Assembly: GCF_010015585.1 (NCBI RefSeq)
Contig: NW_022985068.1
Span: 124,001 to 188,000 of the forward strand
Direction: 5' to 3'
DNA from: Eremomyces bilateralis CBS 781.70
Taxonomy: Eukaryota > Ascomycota > Dothideomycetes > Eremomycetales > Eremomycetaceae
Length of the DNA stretch: 64,000 nucleotides
Positions 11,144-22,751 of this stretch are shown one piece after another. Position numbers and translations under genes: made by a program. Numbering within the stretch: the stretch's first letter is position 1; each line of letters starts with the position of its first letter. The notes beneath the pieces were generated by a model that had not been told where the DNA came from, made no database searches, and saw nothing but the letters and a program-made list of their open reading frames with translations.

Positions 11144-14100
11144 CGTACACGTCAGGGGTCCCAAATGGCTGGACCCAGACGCAAACACAACAAACACAGG
11201 ATAGGCACCTCTTGTATGGATAGTATGCTCTGGGAAGGAACAAACAATTGCAACAATGCTAGTAAGATGGAATTCTGATTAATTATATCGGATATCAAGG
11301 GTCTTAAGGCCTGTCACTTTCAAAAGTCAACTTTCCATTATCCACTGTGTCTTTTATGTTTGGTTCTTGTGTAAATCCCCGGCCATGGGTTCGCCTGCAT
11401 GGCCGAGATACAGTAGACCAAGGATTTGCTTCTAGGTAAGGTCAACAGGGCGGTTTGTGTTCATCGAGGCTCCGGTCAACGAACGGAAGGCTGTGCACGG
11501 CAAGGTTTCCGAAATATTGAGACCCCAGGAAGAAGGGCAATCAACCAAAACTCCCCCATGCATGGCTGTATTTAGGTAATTGCATGATCGCCATGTCGAG
11601 TTGGGTCAGCCTTGTTGGCTGTTGCGCTCCCCCCTGGATCTCCGCCCTCGTATGAGACGATCATTGCTCTTCTCGCCGGTAGCTGCTGCTTCTGGTGCGA
11701 CTGGGCCACGTGGTCGGGATTAACCATACCTGAGGAAAGTTCTCAGGGAGCTGTAATCTGGATTGCTAGCACCTCTGCCCTGTGCTACTGATGCATGTCT
11801 CTGGTGGATGTCAAAGGAGATATTCATGCACAAAACGACCCAGGTGGGTTAATAATATAGTTGACTCCGTGAACCTAAACATGGAACTCCAGAAATGTGC
11901 AAAAATTGAGAACTTCAAACTTAAGTAGAGGTGCACCACACTTCAAAGACGACTCAGTTGGCCCCGTTCTGCCGTGGACCATTGGAGCCTTGCATTGAAA
12001 GCGCCTCGCATATTTGTGCCATAAATGTCTAACCCTAGCTCCGAAGCAGGAATTTGGCGGTGGAAACTGAGGCTCGGAATTGGGTCACAAATGGTTTACT
12101 AAATGATTAATAATATATAATATATACAGAACTATATACTCTGATACTTAGGTCCGATACCTATGCTTAGATCCTGCGGGAGAGATGTGGTTATACAAGG
12201 AGATCAGAGGCATGATGCGCTGGACGTCCGCCCCCGGCCACTTGAATGCGGAACGCTGCCTACTTGACTGAAGAGGTAATAAAGCTGAGCCTAGGATTGC
12301 GAAACCACTCTGGCTCTTTGGCTCTTCGAAATAATTAGACAGTCTGGACCCAAGCTCCCCAGCTGCTGCCCCCAAATCGTAAGTACCACCATACTGGTGC
12401 GAAACTCACAATGTGACCCTAGTGAGTATCCAGAATGATTAGTTAAAAGGGGTACATATTGGGCCGTGTTTGAGTCAACGGATGGTATATCGTTCTGAGT
12501 TCGCAACTTAGCACGGAACTCTTCTTTACGAACAAGGGAATGCTTTTCTGAACTCCAGGTGCAGGAGAGCTCTTCCCAAACCGCTTAACGTATAAGAAAG
12601 TTAGGATAAAGAGTATAGCTGATAGTGTCCAGAAATGGGTTAATTCCATGTGTACGCTCGGGGCATCCATGATGGAGAGGGGAAGTAAATAATATACTTT
12701 AGACCAGGATATGATATTCTATTAGATGGCATTGGTTGGAGGTAGCGTTGGTGATGGATAAACTTGTTGAAGCGGAAAAGTGCATTCGTGATGTACCTGG
12801 AATATTCCATCCTATCATGATGTTGGGCTATGAGTGTAGGCTGAATGGCAGTGCCGTATTTAGACAGAAGGATGCCATGGTTGGAGAATATGAGGCAGTT
12901 CATCGACCAATAGGAGGGCTGAATGAAACTTGATTGAAGGAGAAAGAGGTTCAAATTCGTTGGCGAAAAGGAACCTAACTCTGGCGCAGATTAAATACAA
13001 CACTAAACCACCATTTCGTCTCAGCATAGTATGGTACCTGTTGTTACTAAAACAATATAGCGGGGCGCGGAAATTTCGTATTGGAATGAGGATCACGCGG
13101 GAGACCTGTTTTGCTCGTTACAGTTGGATCAAAGCCCGGTCGAACATACCGTGCAGAGGGTTGCTTGGTGCTAGGCGCCGAGAGGAACGAAACGTGGAAT
13201 TCCAATGCATCCTAATTCATAACATGTTACCGTTGTTGAATAGAGCGGGTACGTAGCTGCGGACAATTTTGATTGACAAGCCTTGGTCGCACCCGCGTTG
13301 TCTCCGCAAAAGCGGCGTCTCACAACCCGACTGGCGAGTTTCAATCTACTTACTTCATGCTGTGCTCTCAACCGCGCGTTGTTTCTGTAGAGTGCCGATC
13401 GTGGGACTCTAGCACCCGGGTCATGATGCGGCGGCACGAACCGGGAGACGGCGTCGCTTTGTAAGGTGGAGAGATAATCCATCCAACTTCCAAGAGTGCC
13501 TCAACCAACGAATACCACCCGACACAGATCTCTCCGAGAGTCGAACACTGTTGGCTGTTGAGTGACGGCAGCACGAAATCCTCCGAACGATCGTTTTCGA
13601 AGGATGATTCGGCTGATAGAACTTCGCCACGATGATTTGACAAGACTCAAGAGATTCTCCGTACTGTACCTATCGTTTCCCCCCCTGCTCAACCCTGCTC
13701 GATCCTGCTCAAGCGTAGGCCCTGGTCTGATCCCTGAAGACAGCGAGGAGTGACGAGGCGAAGTCTGCCTGCCGGGTTGCCTTTGAATTTCGCCAAATTA
13801 TTGTGGCGCCCTCCATCCCGGCCGTCGGGCCGTGATGTGACGGAGCCTGGAGCCTGGACGATACAATAGTGCGGGGATGAGTTGACCAGCAGCTCAGCAC
13901 TGCCTCCCCAAAATAAGCGCAGCAGTTGCAGTGTGACGACCTCCCTGATCCTGGAGCGGCCATCTTTCGACCTGTGAGATGCTGAGTTCGGAGTTATGTG
14001 GCCCTGAGACGTTTGTGCTGGCGACAAAAAGGCTTAGTCCCCAATCCCTATCGAATTACAAACTTACCGTTTTCATGCTTCCATCAAATCCTGTGTTCTG

Positions 14101-14191
14101 CCCGTGAATTCAGCCTAGGGCGATGCATCAAGATATCTGTAGTTGATCGTTGGAGTCCAAACACAAAGAAGCGTTCAATCCATATTCTACC
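11144..14191. other. Gene-poor interval
   Basis: About 3 kb without a gene I can support. One minus-strand open frame (12670-12443) starts at a true ATG with a hydrophobic N-terminal anchor (FWTLSAILFILTFLYV) and a Pro-containing segment, which recalls the start of a P450. No P450 core motif follows, so it is at most a relic. The stretch 13260-13990 has scattered short open frames on both strands with no recognisable domain. The first few hundred bases are the transporter promoter. Confidence 0.4.
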
Positions 14192-16728
14192 ATGTCGGGG
14201 TTAGAAGTGTTCCAAGTTCTTGCTTCCGCAATATCATTACTGGATGTCGTGAAGAGATGCGCTATGTTCATCAAAGACGCGGGACATGCTGATCGACACT
14301 TGCGTGAGTTGCGCCGTAAAATCAAGCAGTTGTATCGAGTGGTCGAGTCTGTCGAGCTCTTGATCCACCGAAGAGAAATCCAAAGAAGGAACAGTTCTGT
14401 TGCAAGAGAGGAAGAAGAGCGGATATGGAAGAACTTAAAAGGTTCTTTAGATGCATCCAACAAGCTTCTGGCGGATTTTACCAAGACAATTCACGGTACT
14501 GAGCACTCGAATCCGAATCCGAACGCGTTACAAAAAGCCAAAATCCAGTTCAATCTCGATTTTCACGAGACTGAAATAATTCGACTTCAGACCTCGATTG
14601 ACACACATGTCCAAGCAATCCAAGTTTATACTCAGTGTCTACAACAGTAAGTAGCGATCCACTTGACTGACTTAACCAAGCCTGTACTGACGGTTGACCA
14701 AGATTTGCTGCTGAGTCCAACCATGCGGAGCTCGTGGATCGAACGGACCGAATCGAAGTACTTGTCCGAGCTCTTATCTATGGCCGTCGGCAACTCGTGA
14801 CAAAACGTCTGGAGACAGACGCACTTGGCATTCAGGGACAGGGAAGCAGTAACACTCTGTTTGGGAATATTGCTTGGGATTCCAAACTTAAGAGCCCCTC
14901 TGAGAAAGATTCCGAAGTGACAACAATCACTGAGTACGTAGATGTCGCGTCGCAACTGCTGCAAGTGTGGGATCCCGAAGGCAACTCAGTTAGGAACATC
15001 AATCTCGATAGCAAAGAACTTGGCGATGAAGATGCGTCATCGGAGGAAAGCGACGACGCCTTCGAAGATATCAGCGAGAAGGTCCCAGATCTTATTTTAA
15101 GTCCACCGCCAGCCTTAGGCATGGAGATGCTGGCCCCAATTGAGACTGAAACGAAGAAACCGACGGGCGCTCCTACACCACCCTCGACTTTCCAAAAGAC
15201 ACCGCAACCACTGCTGGACTCATTCATACGGAGCTGTCAAGAAGCTATCCAAACATGCGACAAAAAAAACAATCCAGGCATCGCACTGGAGAAGCTAAAT
15301 AAGTTGATGAGACATCTCGAAGAGCGAGAGATATCATGGGGAATCAAGTTCGACAACAGACGCGAATTGCTGGAACTGAAGGCATATCTTTTGATAAGGA
15401 TGAAGAACTTTGACTCCGCTGAGAATATTCTCAGAGTCCTTCTAAACCAAAGCGCAAGTGCGAAGGACGCGCTCGCCGAAGAGGAAAAGCGAAGCGCAGA
15501 GCTAAATGAATCCAGATGCTACTACCTGTTGGCAGACGCTCATCTGGAGGCATATCTTCACTCCACAAATCGTTCTGCGCTAATGATGGCGGAGGAGAAT
15601 GCCAAATTCGCATTTAATGCTCGGCATCATTTACTTAACGACCACAGCTGCCCAGAGTTTGTACAGTCAGTCGAGCTGTGCATCCGGGTTTACCAGGAGC
15701 TCAAGGACCTTGACACCGCGGAGGACTATAAACGGTTGTTACCCCAACCCTCAATGCTGTCGCCTGAAATCGGAAGCGATGTATCATCCGACCAGATATC
15801 GAGGCGGGAGAGCTCTGGATCGTCGTTCAACATCGCCGAGATTGTCAATATCAACGCCCCTGACACAGCAGGGCGACCACCGCTCATTCGAGCCATTCGC
15901 AGCGGCGATCTTACTCTGGTTCGAGAGTGCCTTGACCGTGGTGCGGATGTCAACTGTAGAGATAAGGCTGGCATTCCTCCGATACTCTATGCGTCCGAGT
16001 CAGGGTCGGAAAATATCGTCAAGATGCTCCTTGAACGTGGCGTCCGCATTGATGAAACGGACAGCAGAAAAGGACAGACTGCGCTTCACCGAGCTGCCTT
16101 CCGCAATAAAACGCTGATGACAAGAGTTCTTCTTGAGAATCAGGCTGATATCGAGGCCCGGGATCGACAAGGCCTCACACCTTTGATGCGCGCAGTGCAG
16201 CAAAACAACGGTTTGGTCGTTCAAATCCTCCTTGACTACAAAGCAAATCCAAATACACGGGCAACCAGCGGTTCTCAGTGGCCTCCCCTCCACTTCGCGA
16301 TCCAACGAGATTCTTCGGAGATGATAAGGTTACTCCTTTCAGCCAAAGAGCCTGCAGACGTCAACTCTATGTGTCGAGGGGGGAAGACGGCGCTACACTA
16401 TGCCTCCGAGACTGGTGCTCGCCGATGCGCCGAACTCCTCGTCGAAAACGGTGCAGACATCAACCTAAAAGATGCTGGGAACGGGTCCCCCTTGTATCTT
16501 GCGGTCGAATCCAGTAAAGATGACATTGTCAAGCTCCTACTCCTACACGGGGCGCATGTCGACAAAGATCACCTTCCTCCACAATGGAAAAAATATAAAA
16601 CTCTGGTCGAACAAATTCAGGGCCCAGAGCTTCGAAGGAAGGATAGCAATGCCACAGCAAAGACCAGAAAAAGTATGGCCTCAACGTTTTCAGCCATGTC
16701 GAAGCCTTTTAGTAGACACAGGGGTTGA
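14192..16728 (+). CDS. STAND-like ankyrin-repeat protein without a visible NTPase
   Basis: Two exons (14192-14646, 14703-16728; 56-bp intron GTAAGT...CAAG) give 826 aa. The N-terminal ~110 residues (LEVFQVLASAISLLDVVKR...) resemble the helical domain that opens many fungal NLR/STAND proteins. It is followed by a coiled helical segment, an acidic linker (EDASSEESDDAFEDISE), a TPR-like helical region (about residues 330-480), and seven ankyrin repeats (about 540-772; for example GKTALHYASETG, NGADINLKDAG). The C-terminus is basic. No P-loop or NACHT/NB-ARC motif is seen. Fungal NLR-like proteins act in self/non-self recognition; whether this one does is inference. The start is the first ATG in the frame. 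Confidence 0.85.
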
Positions 16729-18009
16729 GTAGTTTATGACGGATGTTTATTTCTTGGATTCAGCGACTAAGGCGTTTGCGGCGATTGGGGCTCAATTGTG
16801 AGAATCTGACCTTTAAGGCGATGTAAACGGCATTTTTGGATGAGAGGTCAGGGTGCTATAACAACAGGAGTTCGTTAAGGTACGCCGATAGATATCGACT
16901 GGTGGACTGGTCGGTTTGGTATTCCTGTTTCGGGAGCGGCCAGACAAAGAGGCTACATGTATTAGTATGATTTTGCCATGATATCAGTGCTCTGTGGCAG
17001 ATTCTGCCTTAGAGTCGATGAGAAGATAATAATAATGACGACAATGGTTTCGGTTGAAAATTGATATTCAATCGCTAGCGGCAAAGCCCCTTTATATCTA
17101 ACGAGAAGGGAGTTAAATAATCGACACAGATCCAAACAGAAGAGAAAGAATTGTTTTGCACCCATTTGATTGTTCATGACTTGGACTATCGGCGCTTCAG
17201 AAAATGTTACTGAGAAGCTCAGAGCCAATGATTAACATAGAATGAACTTAATAGCTGGAATCAAACTTTCTGCAATTTTAATTCAAGCGGCCAAGCCCAT
17301 TTTATCTCTATGTAGGAATAATCTGTCTGGCACTGCTCTAAGCGCTTGAAAAACCAATTATTCGAGAGCTACTAACCTCTCATAAATTGAAGCCCAGGAG
17401 GCGATACCCTGTTAGAGGACCAGGCACTGAATCCCATCCACATAGAATTTTAGCGGTCACACTTAGGGAACGGCGTAGAGTAAGAAAGGTGTGTAGGGTA
17501 GGAAGCGGTAGGTAAGTTTAGAGGGACAAGGACAGACTTTGGCACGTTGCACACCTGGAAGCTTTGGTTTGTGGATTGTGAAGGCCGTGCTTATTTCTAC
17601 AGACAGCGCACAACGAACTGTTACGATGTTAAAGTGAATGTGAATGTGGAAGAATGAATCGATATCGCGAAACCTCAACTTAGCCTGGCGTTCTGTCTCC
17701 CTGTTGCTAGCTGGCTTAGTGCTCTGTGCACGGCCTGCAGGTAATTATAAATTAGTGTTGTCCCTGATGTGGCGCCACTCACCTGCACCGCCCCCGGCTA
17801 GGCAATCTCTGTGGCGGTGTTGTCTTGTGTCGTCATTGTATTTGGCTGACATCGATGGAACTTCTTGACGCATTAGATTCATGCTGTTAATCCCTCAAGA
17901 CCTTTCATTCCCACACCAGTCATATCCGCCTTGTCCGGGTTATATAGACTGCCTCACCAAGGTTGAACCTGTATAAAGTCATGAACTTGTGTCTAGTGGC
18001 CATTCTACC
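16729..18009. other. Intergenic region
   Basis: No gene supported. Open frames are short and lack domain signals. The last ~100 bases before 18010 (TATATAGA at about 17941 and a TATAAAG run at about 17972) could hold the core promoter of the next gene. Confidence 0.4.
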
Positions 18010-20229
18010 ATGTCAGACAACGAGCTGACTCCCTCCGAACTGGACGCTCTGCTCGACATCCTCGTCCACAATGAGTCGTATGCGGAAATCGAGCGCTTCA
18101 AATACTCTGGCGCAATCAAGAACTATGGTCCGCCATTTCATATTGATGACGATGTCATACCCTCCTCTCCGATACTCCAAACCCTCGTCTCGCGGTTTCT
18201 GCTGACACTGCCTGGACTACGGGACGTTTCGGAAGAGTTCTGGAAGGACAGAATACACAACCTGATTGAAGAGCTTGGAGATGCGGAACTCTCTGAGAGT
18301 TACGATAAGGGTTCGATTGGGGCTAGAAGGACGCTTTCGACAGCGATTGCAACACTTCTAGAATACCCCGCGAAGGGGGTCCTGCATGGGCTTCCTAAGG
18401 AAAAATCCTTAAAGGATGACAAGGACTATGATGCCACAAAGGCAGATGACCTTTTCGATGCCTTTCACACCTTTCTGCATCAAATTGTGCATGGTGATAT
18501 GATAGACCAATTGTTTGAAGTTGTCGCACATAGTGATAAGGTGGAAGATCACTCGCCATTAGTTCAGACTGCCCACGAGTTTCTCCTTGTGAAGTATGTT
18601 ATAGCTGTGCCTTTAGTTACGAAATCAATCACTAACGCAGTGCTAGCCTGGCCTCATTTCTCCACTACATTACTGTACTGTCTCCAGATGGGCAATTCAT
18701 CATGAAAATCCTCTCATGGGTCCATCGCCTGATCCCCTACACTGTCGTCCGACAAACATTGAGAATTGGAAATGCGGCCACTATGATAGGCGCCATGGTG
18801 AAATTGGTTCTCACGAAGATGTCACTCGGTAGCATCACTAATTGGATGGGATGGAGCAAAGGCGCAGATGAAGGGATGAATTTGATGCAACAGTCAGTAT
18901 CTCCTCAAATTCGACGGTACAAATGTTGAGTGCAACAGGATTGTATCCACAGTCATCAGTTGGGACCTGGCTGAGCTGCAGAAGCAAGCTGCGAAAGCCG
19001 AAAGGACCGCAGATGGGCAGGGGAAAGTACATCTAAGCCACATCAAAGAGCACATTGAGGTTCCACGAGAGGAGCGTGAGAAACGTCGGCAGATAAGCCG
19101 TGAGTATACGCCGAACAGATCCTAATAATCCTCGGGAGGCACCCCTAACTCGACCGCAGAAAACACCCCTCAATCAATTATCGCCACAATTATATCCGAA
19201 GCGACTGAGGCCGATGTTGAGGACATGACTCCTGAGCATCATGATCGTTCACTGGAGTATCTAGATCTGCAGATGAGTATGCGCGATAGGACGCAAATCT
19301 CTCGAATATTCTGCACCAGGTCGCCAGATATCCTTACCCCGACCGTTAAAGACGTCGTTTCGGCGTATGATCCTATCATTCGAGCTGTCCACAACGCAGT
19401 TGACTTAAGTGGTACCTTGTCCAACCTTGAAGCCTTTCTCACAGACTTCATTAAGCTTGCGCAGCTCCACGAGAAAGAAGGACCTATCAAGAGCACAGCA
19501 ACCAGTCGGCCATCTTCACAGGCTCCCTCACGTACGGCATCACCAGCACGGGTGGTGAAAAATGCTCCTAAAGCACGAACTGCATCCCCAGGGCCTGCGT
19601 CAGAAGATATAACAAAAGCGAAGCCACCCCCAGAGCCGCCAATAACCAAACCCGCGCCATCCGTCAAGGATTTTATAGGGTTACTCAGGAAGCATCAAAA
19701 CTCCCTGCATAAGTTTCTCCATCAGGTTGCCCACAATGGGCCGGAGGTCGCGTCATGGTATCGAGACTATGTCAAGTCCAGCGCTGCTCAATTCAAGCCT
19801 TCATCAACGCTGAATGTCAATATCAAGAAGGAGCTCCAAGGCATGTTCAACAAGCTGCAAGATAAAGAGAAAGATCAAGTACGGAAGGACTTGGACGACC
19901 ATGCGGCGTATATCCAAAGGTTACAAGATGCAACGAGGAAGCGAATGCAGGAAGCGCTTGATGGCACCGAGTTCGGAGAAGACGTCGGCCCTGGGATGTA
20001 TCTGGCTCGATGGAAGGAGCTTTTGGATGCAACATTACTTACACCCCTTGAACCGAAGGGACCGTTGCGTAAAGGACCTGAGGGGAAAGTTGGAAAGGAA
20101 AATGGCCGGAGAACGGATAGACGGGGGAAACAGGAACAGGACGATATAGATTCGAGTACCGTCATCGCGCATTTTGCCCCCGGTTTCTTGGATGCTCTGG
20201 GTCGGTGGACAAGAGAGAACATGAAGTGA
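18010..20229 (+). CDS. PX-associated (PXB) / DUF3818 protein lacking a PX domain
   Basis: Four exons (18010-18593, 18647-18892, 18939-19099, 19160-20229) keep phase and give 686 aa. Residues ~1-140 match the PX-associated domain (LTPSELDALLDILVH, LSESYDKGSIGARRTL). From ~195 the DUF3818 region follows (LRIGNAATMIGAMVKL, TNWMGWSKGADEGMNL, VSAYDPIIRAVHNAVDLS). The C-terminal third is a Pro/Ser-rich linker and a Lys/Glu-rich helical segment. In fungal relatives such as yeast Ypr097w these domains flank a PX phosphoinositide-binding domain, which I do not find here. A role at endosomal or vacuolar membranes is inference. The intron donor at 18893 is GTCAGT; the others are standard. Confidence 0.85.
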
Positions 20230-20754
20230 TGATAGCACAATGACCGCTGTTCAGGGGCTAGCTCTTCGAATAGATGACAAGCGATTAGATCCTAAACTGC
20301 CCGTTTGCTAAAACGTGATGTGCAATGCACGCAAATTTTGCCTCTTGCTTCTCTACGACGGACTATCGACCATCCAAAGGTGTACTTGATTTAAATAATT
20401 ATTTCGGTATTGCAAGGGGTCCTCATTTGGATCCCTGTTGTTTCATAAGCGCGAGGCTGCCACCTCTCCGAACCTACTCCGTACGGCGGTATTCGGTGTC
20501 GAATACGAGATGATGTTCCACGACGCTTGGAAACTGCCTTTAAATGGGAAATCGGCACTGGCAATCCTCAATAGCATCGGGACTGCGGACATTGGATACG
20601 GGGATGATCGATGGACATATAATGGTCGAGGACGCCCGGAAGAATACTCGAGTTTGGAAATATTGACAGTTGCATGTCGCAAGTATTGTGTTCGATATTG
20701 TTCTGAATGAAAGCATCCCCAAAAGAGCTTCGGAAGATTTGCGCCACCGACGCA
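20230..20754. other. Intergenic region upstream of the lysozyme
   Basis: No gene seen. An in-frame ATG at 20707 would add 16 residues before the lysozyme signal peptide. ATG 20755 is preferred because it places the hydrophobic core directly at the N-terminus. Confidence 0.4.
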
Positions 20755-21995
20755 ATGCAGTTTTATACTTTATTTTTGGCTCTACTGATTTCGAACTCTG
20801 CATGGGCCCAAACCTGCATTTCAGAGTCAAACCAGAACGGCGAATGTCTTCCTGCAGCCAATTGCACCAGTAGTGGAGGGTCTGCTACTGGAGCAGGGAA
20901 CTGTGCAGGAGAAGAGTTCCAAGTAAGTGTTCTAGCCCAGCAGGCATGATCTGATATGTCTGCGGAGGGTGGATGGGTAGCATGTCATTAACTTCACCAG
21001 TGTTGTACCTTTGGAGCCTGCACCGTTCTTTCGATCCCTGGAATCTGTCAACCCATAGCGACATGTAAAGGGACATCGAATCCAGGCTTCTGTCCTGGAC
21101 CAGCAGGGTGCATGCTAGTAAATCGGCCTCCTGAAATAGTTGCTCACCTGTCCCAGGATCCAATGCTGCACTCCATCGAACAGCACAGTACGCTGCACCA
21201 CGGATCCCTGTACCGATATTGGAGGAACATGCGAAAGTGACACCACATGTCGAGGGATATCGACTCCTGGAATTTGCTCAGGAGCAGCTGACGAACAATG
21301 CTGCACGACGTTTCCAGGCACTAGAGGCAAACGGTGCCAGTACGAAGGGATCAATACCGCGGGACTGACCCTCATCAAGAGATGGGAAGGGCTCGTTTGT
21401 GCTCCAGCGCCGGATCCCATTGGTCTACCTACAGTCGGGTAGGGGAATGCTTTCGAAACTCGAAACTCAAAATCAAGCGAGACTGACACATACAGATATG
21501 GGCATCTTTGCGAAATAGAAAACTGCGGAGAAGTCGAATATAAGTTCCCGTTGACAGCTGACAGTGCAGACAAGCTGCTAAGAGATGATCTGGTGGTGCG
21601 TTCGGCTTCAATTTCGCTCGATGTAAGGAACTGACAAGTGTTAGACATACAAACAATGCCTGTCCACAATGCTCAATGACACAGTCATATTGAACAAGAA
21701 CCAATACGGTGCGCTTGTTAGCTTCACTTTAAACATGGGATGTGGGCAGATGCAGAATTCCACACTCGTGGACAGACTGAATGCTGGAGAGGAGCCAGTA
21801 AAGGTTGCCTCCGAGGAACTTCCTCGTTGGGTCTATGCTGGCGGAGATGTTCTGCCCGGACTGGTGAAAAGACGAGCAGATGAGGTCCGGCTGTTTAAGA
21901 TCCCGGAGAAGCAGATTGGGCATCCGCCGCAATGTATAGGGTTTAGATTTGATGATACAGACGATGGATCGTATACAGGGGTGATTTCGAAGTGA
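20755..21995 (+). CDS. Secreted GH24 (phage T4-type) lysozyme with cysteine-rich modules
   Basis: Muramidase predicted to cleave the MurNAc-GlcNAc bond of bacterial peptidoglycan outside the cell. Five exons (20755-20922, 21001-21107, 21157-21438, 21496-21595, 21645-21995) keep phase and give 335 aa. Signal peptide MQFYTLFLALLISNSAWA. Then about three Cys-rich modules (pattern C..GG.C....C.G....G.C.G....QCC, for example CTDIGGTCESDTTCRG). Then the GH24 domain: KRWEGLVCAPAPDPIGLPTV followed by GYGH. The Glu, Asp and Thr there are spaced 9 and 6 apart, exactly as E11/D20/T26 of T4 lysozyme. Fungal GH24 enzymes are thought to derive from bacteria or phage. With four introns and a signal peptide this copy is fully adapted to the host. 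The donors GTGCAT (21108) and GTAGGG (21439) are weak. Confidence 0.9.
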
Positions 21996-22751
21996 ATGTA
22001 TGACAGGGAATAAGAGAGAATGGTATGATGTACTTGGCTTTGGTTTATCGAGAACCTTGGTGTGAGAACAGCTTCAGTGACATAATAAGGATTGTAATAC
22101 CTGTAAGCCGATCAAGACACTTCCACTGGGGACAAGAATTGATGCTGGAAGCCGCTAGGGAGCAAGGGGTTCAGGGGGAATTTAGCCGACTCCCCAGATG
22201 GGAGCTTTTGGTATAGCCGTCGTCTAATGCAGGCAGCATGAGTCCCAGAAAAAAAAGGAAACAAAAATTGGACCATGGGTTTCTGGTACATCTCAGGGTC
22301 TCATAATGTATCGCGATGTGACTCCCTTCTGAGGTCTGCCTCAACTGTGCTGTATATGTTGACTGGCGGACGGGAATGGTAACAGGGCGGCCAGAATTCG
22401 TCCTGCAGGCTTAGGACTCTTGGACCTATTGAACATTCCTTCCCGTCCGATATGCATCGGTACTTCACATCTCATCAATGATCAGATATTCTATATTGAG
22501 CTTCTGAAATGTGAAAACGGCAGCGAAAGGGAAAACATCACGGCGTGATGGGCTAGAGAAGTTGAGGACCTCGTACGCATGCATGCACGCATGAGACTGT
22601 AACAGCAGTGCTGGAATAAAAGTGGAGAAGTCAATGTGATGGCATGATCACGTGACTGGTATTCAACGGCGATATCTCATTCCCAAACTTATTATTCCAG
22701 TTCTTGTCCAGACCTGCACAACACCCCTCCATTTTCTTTTCACATGCAATC
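21996..22751. other. Intergenic region and PRP45 promoter
   Basis: No gene supported. The segment at 22640-22660 (GATCACGTGAC) contains a CACGTG E-box about 100 bp before the PRP45 start. An alternating GCATGCATGCACGCATG tract lies around 22575-22592. Confidence 0.4.

Noticed and set aside
12443-12954. Possible P450 N-terminus on the minus strand
   Set aside because: Hydrophobic anchor only; no ExxR, PERF or heme-Cys motif appears in the following 2 kb.
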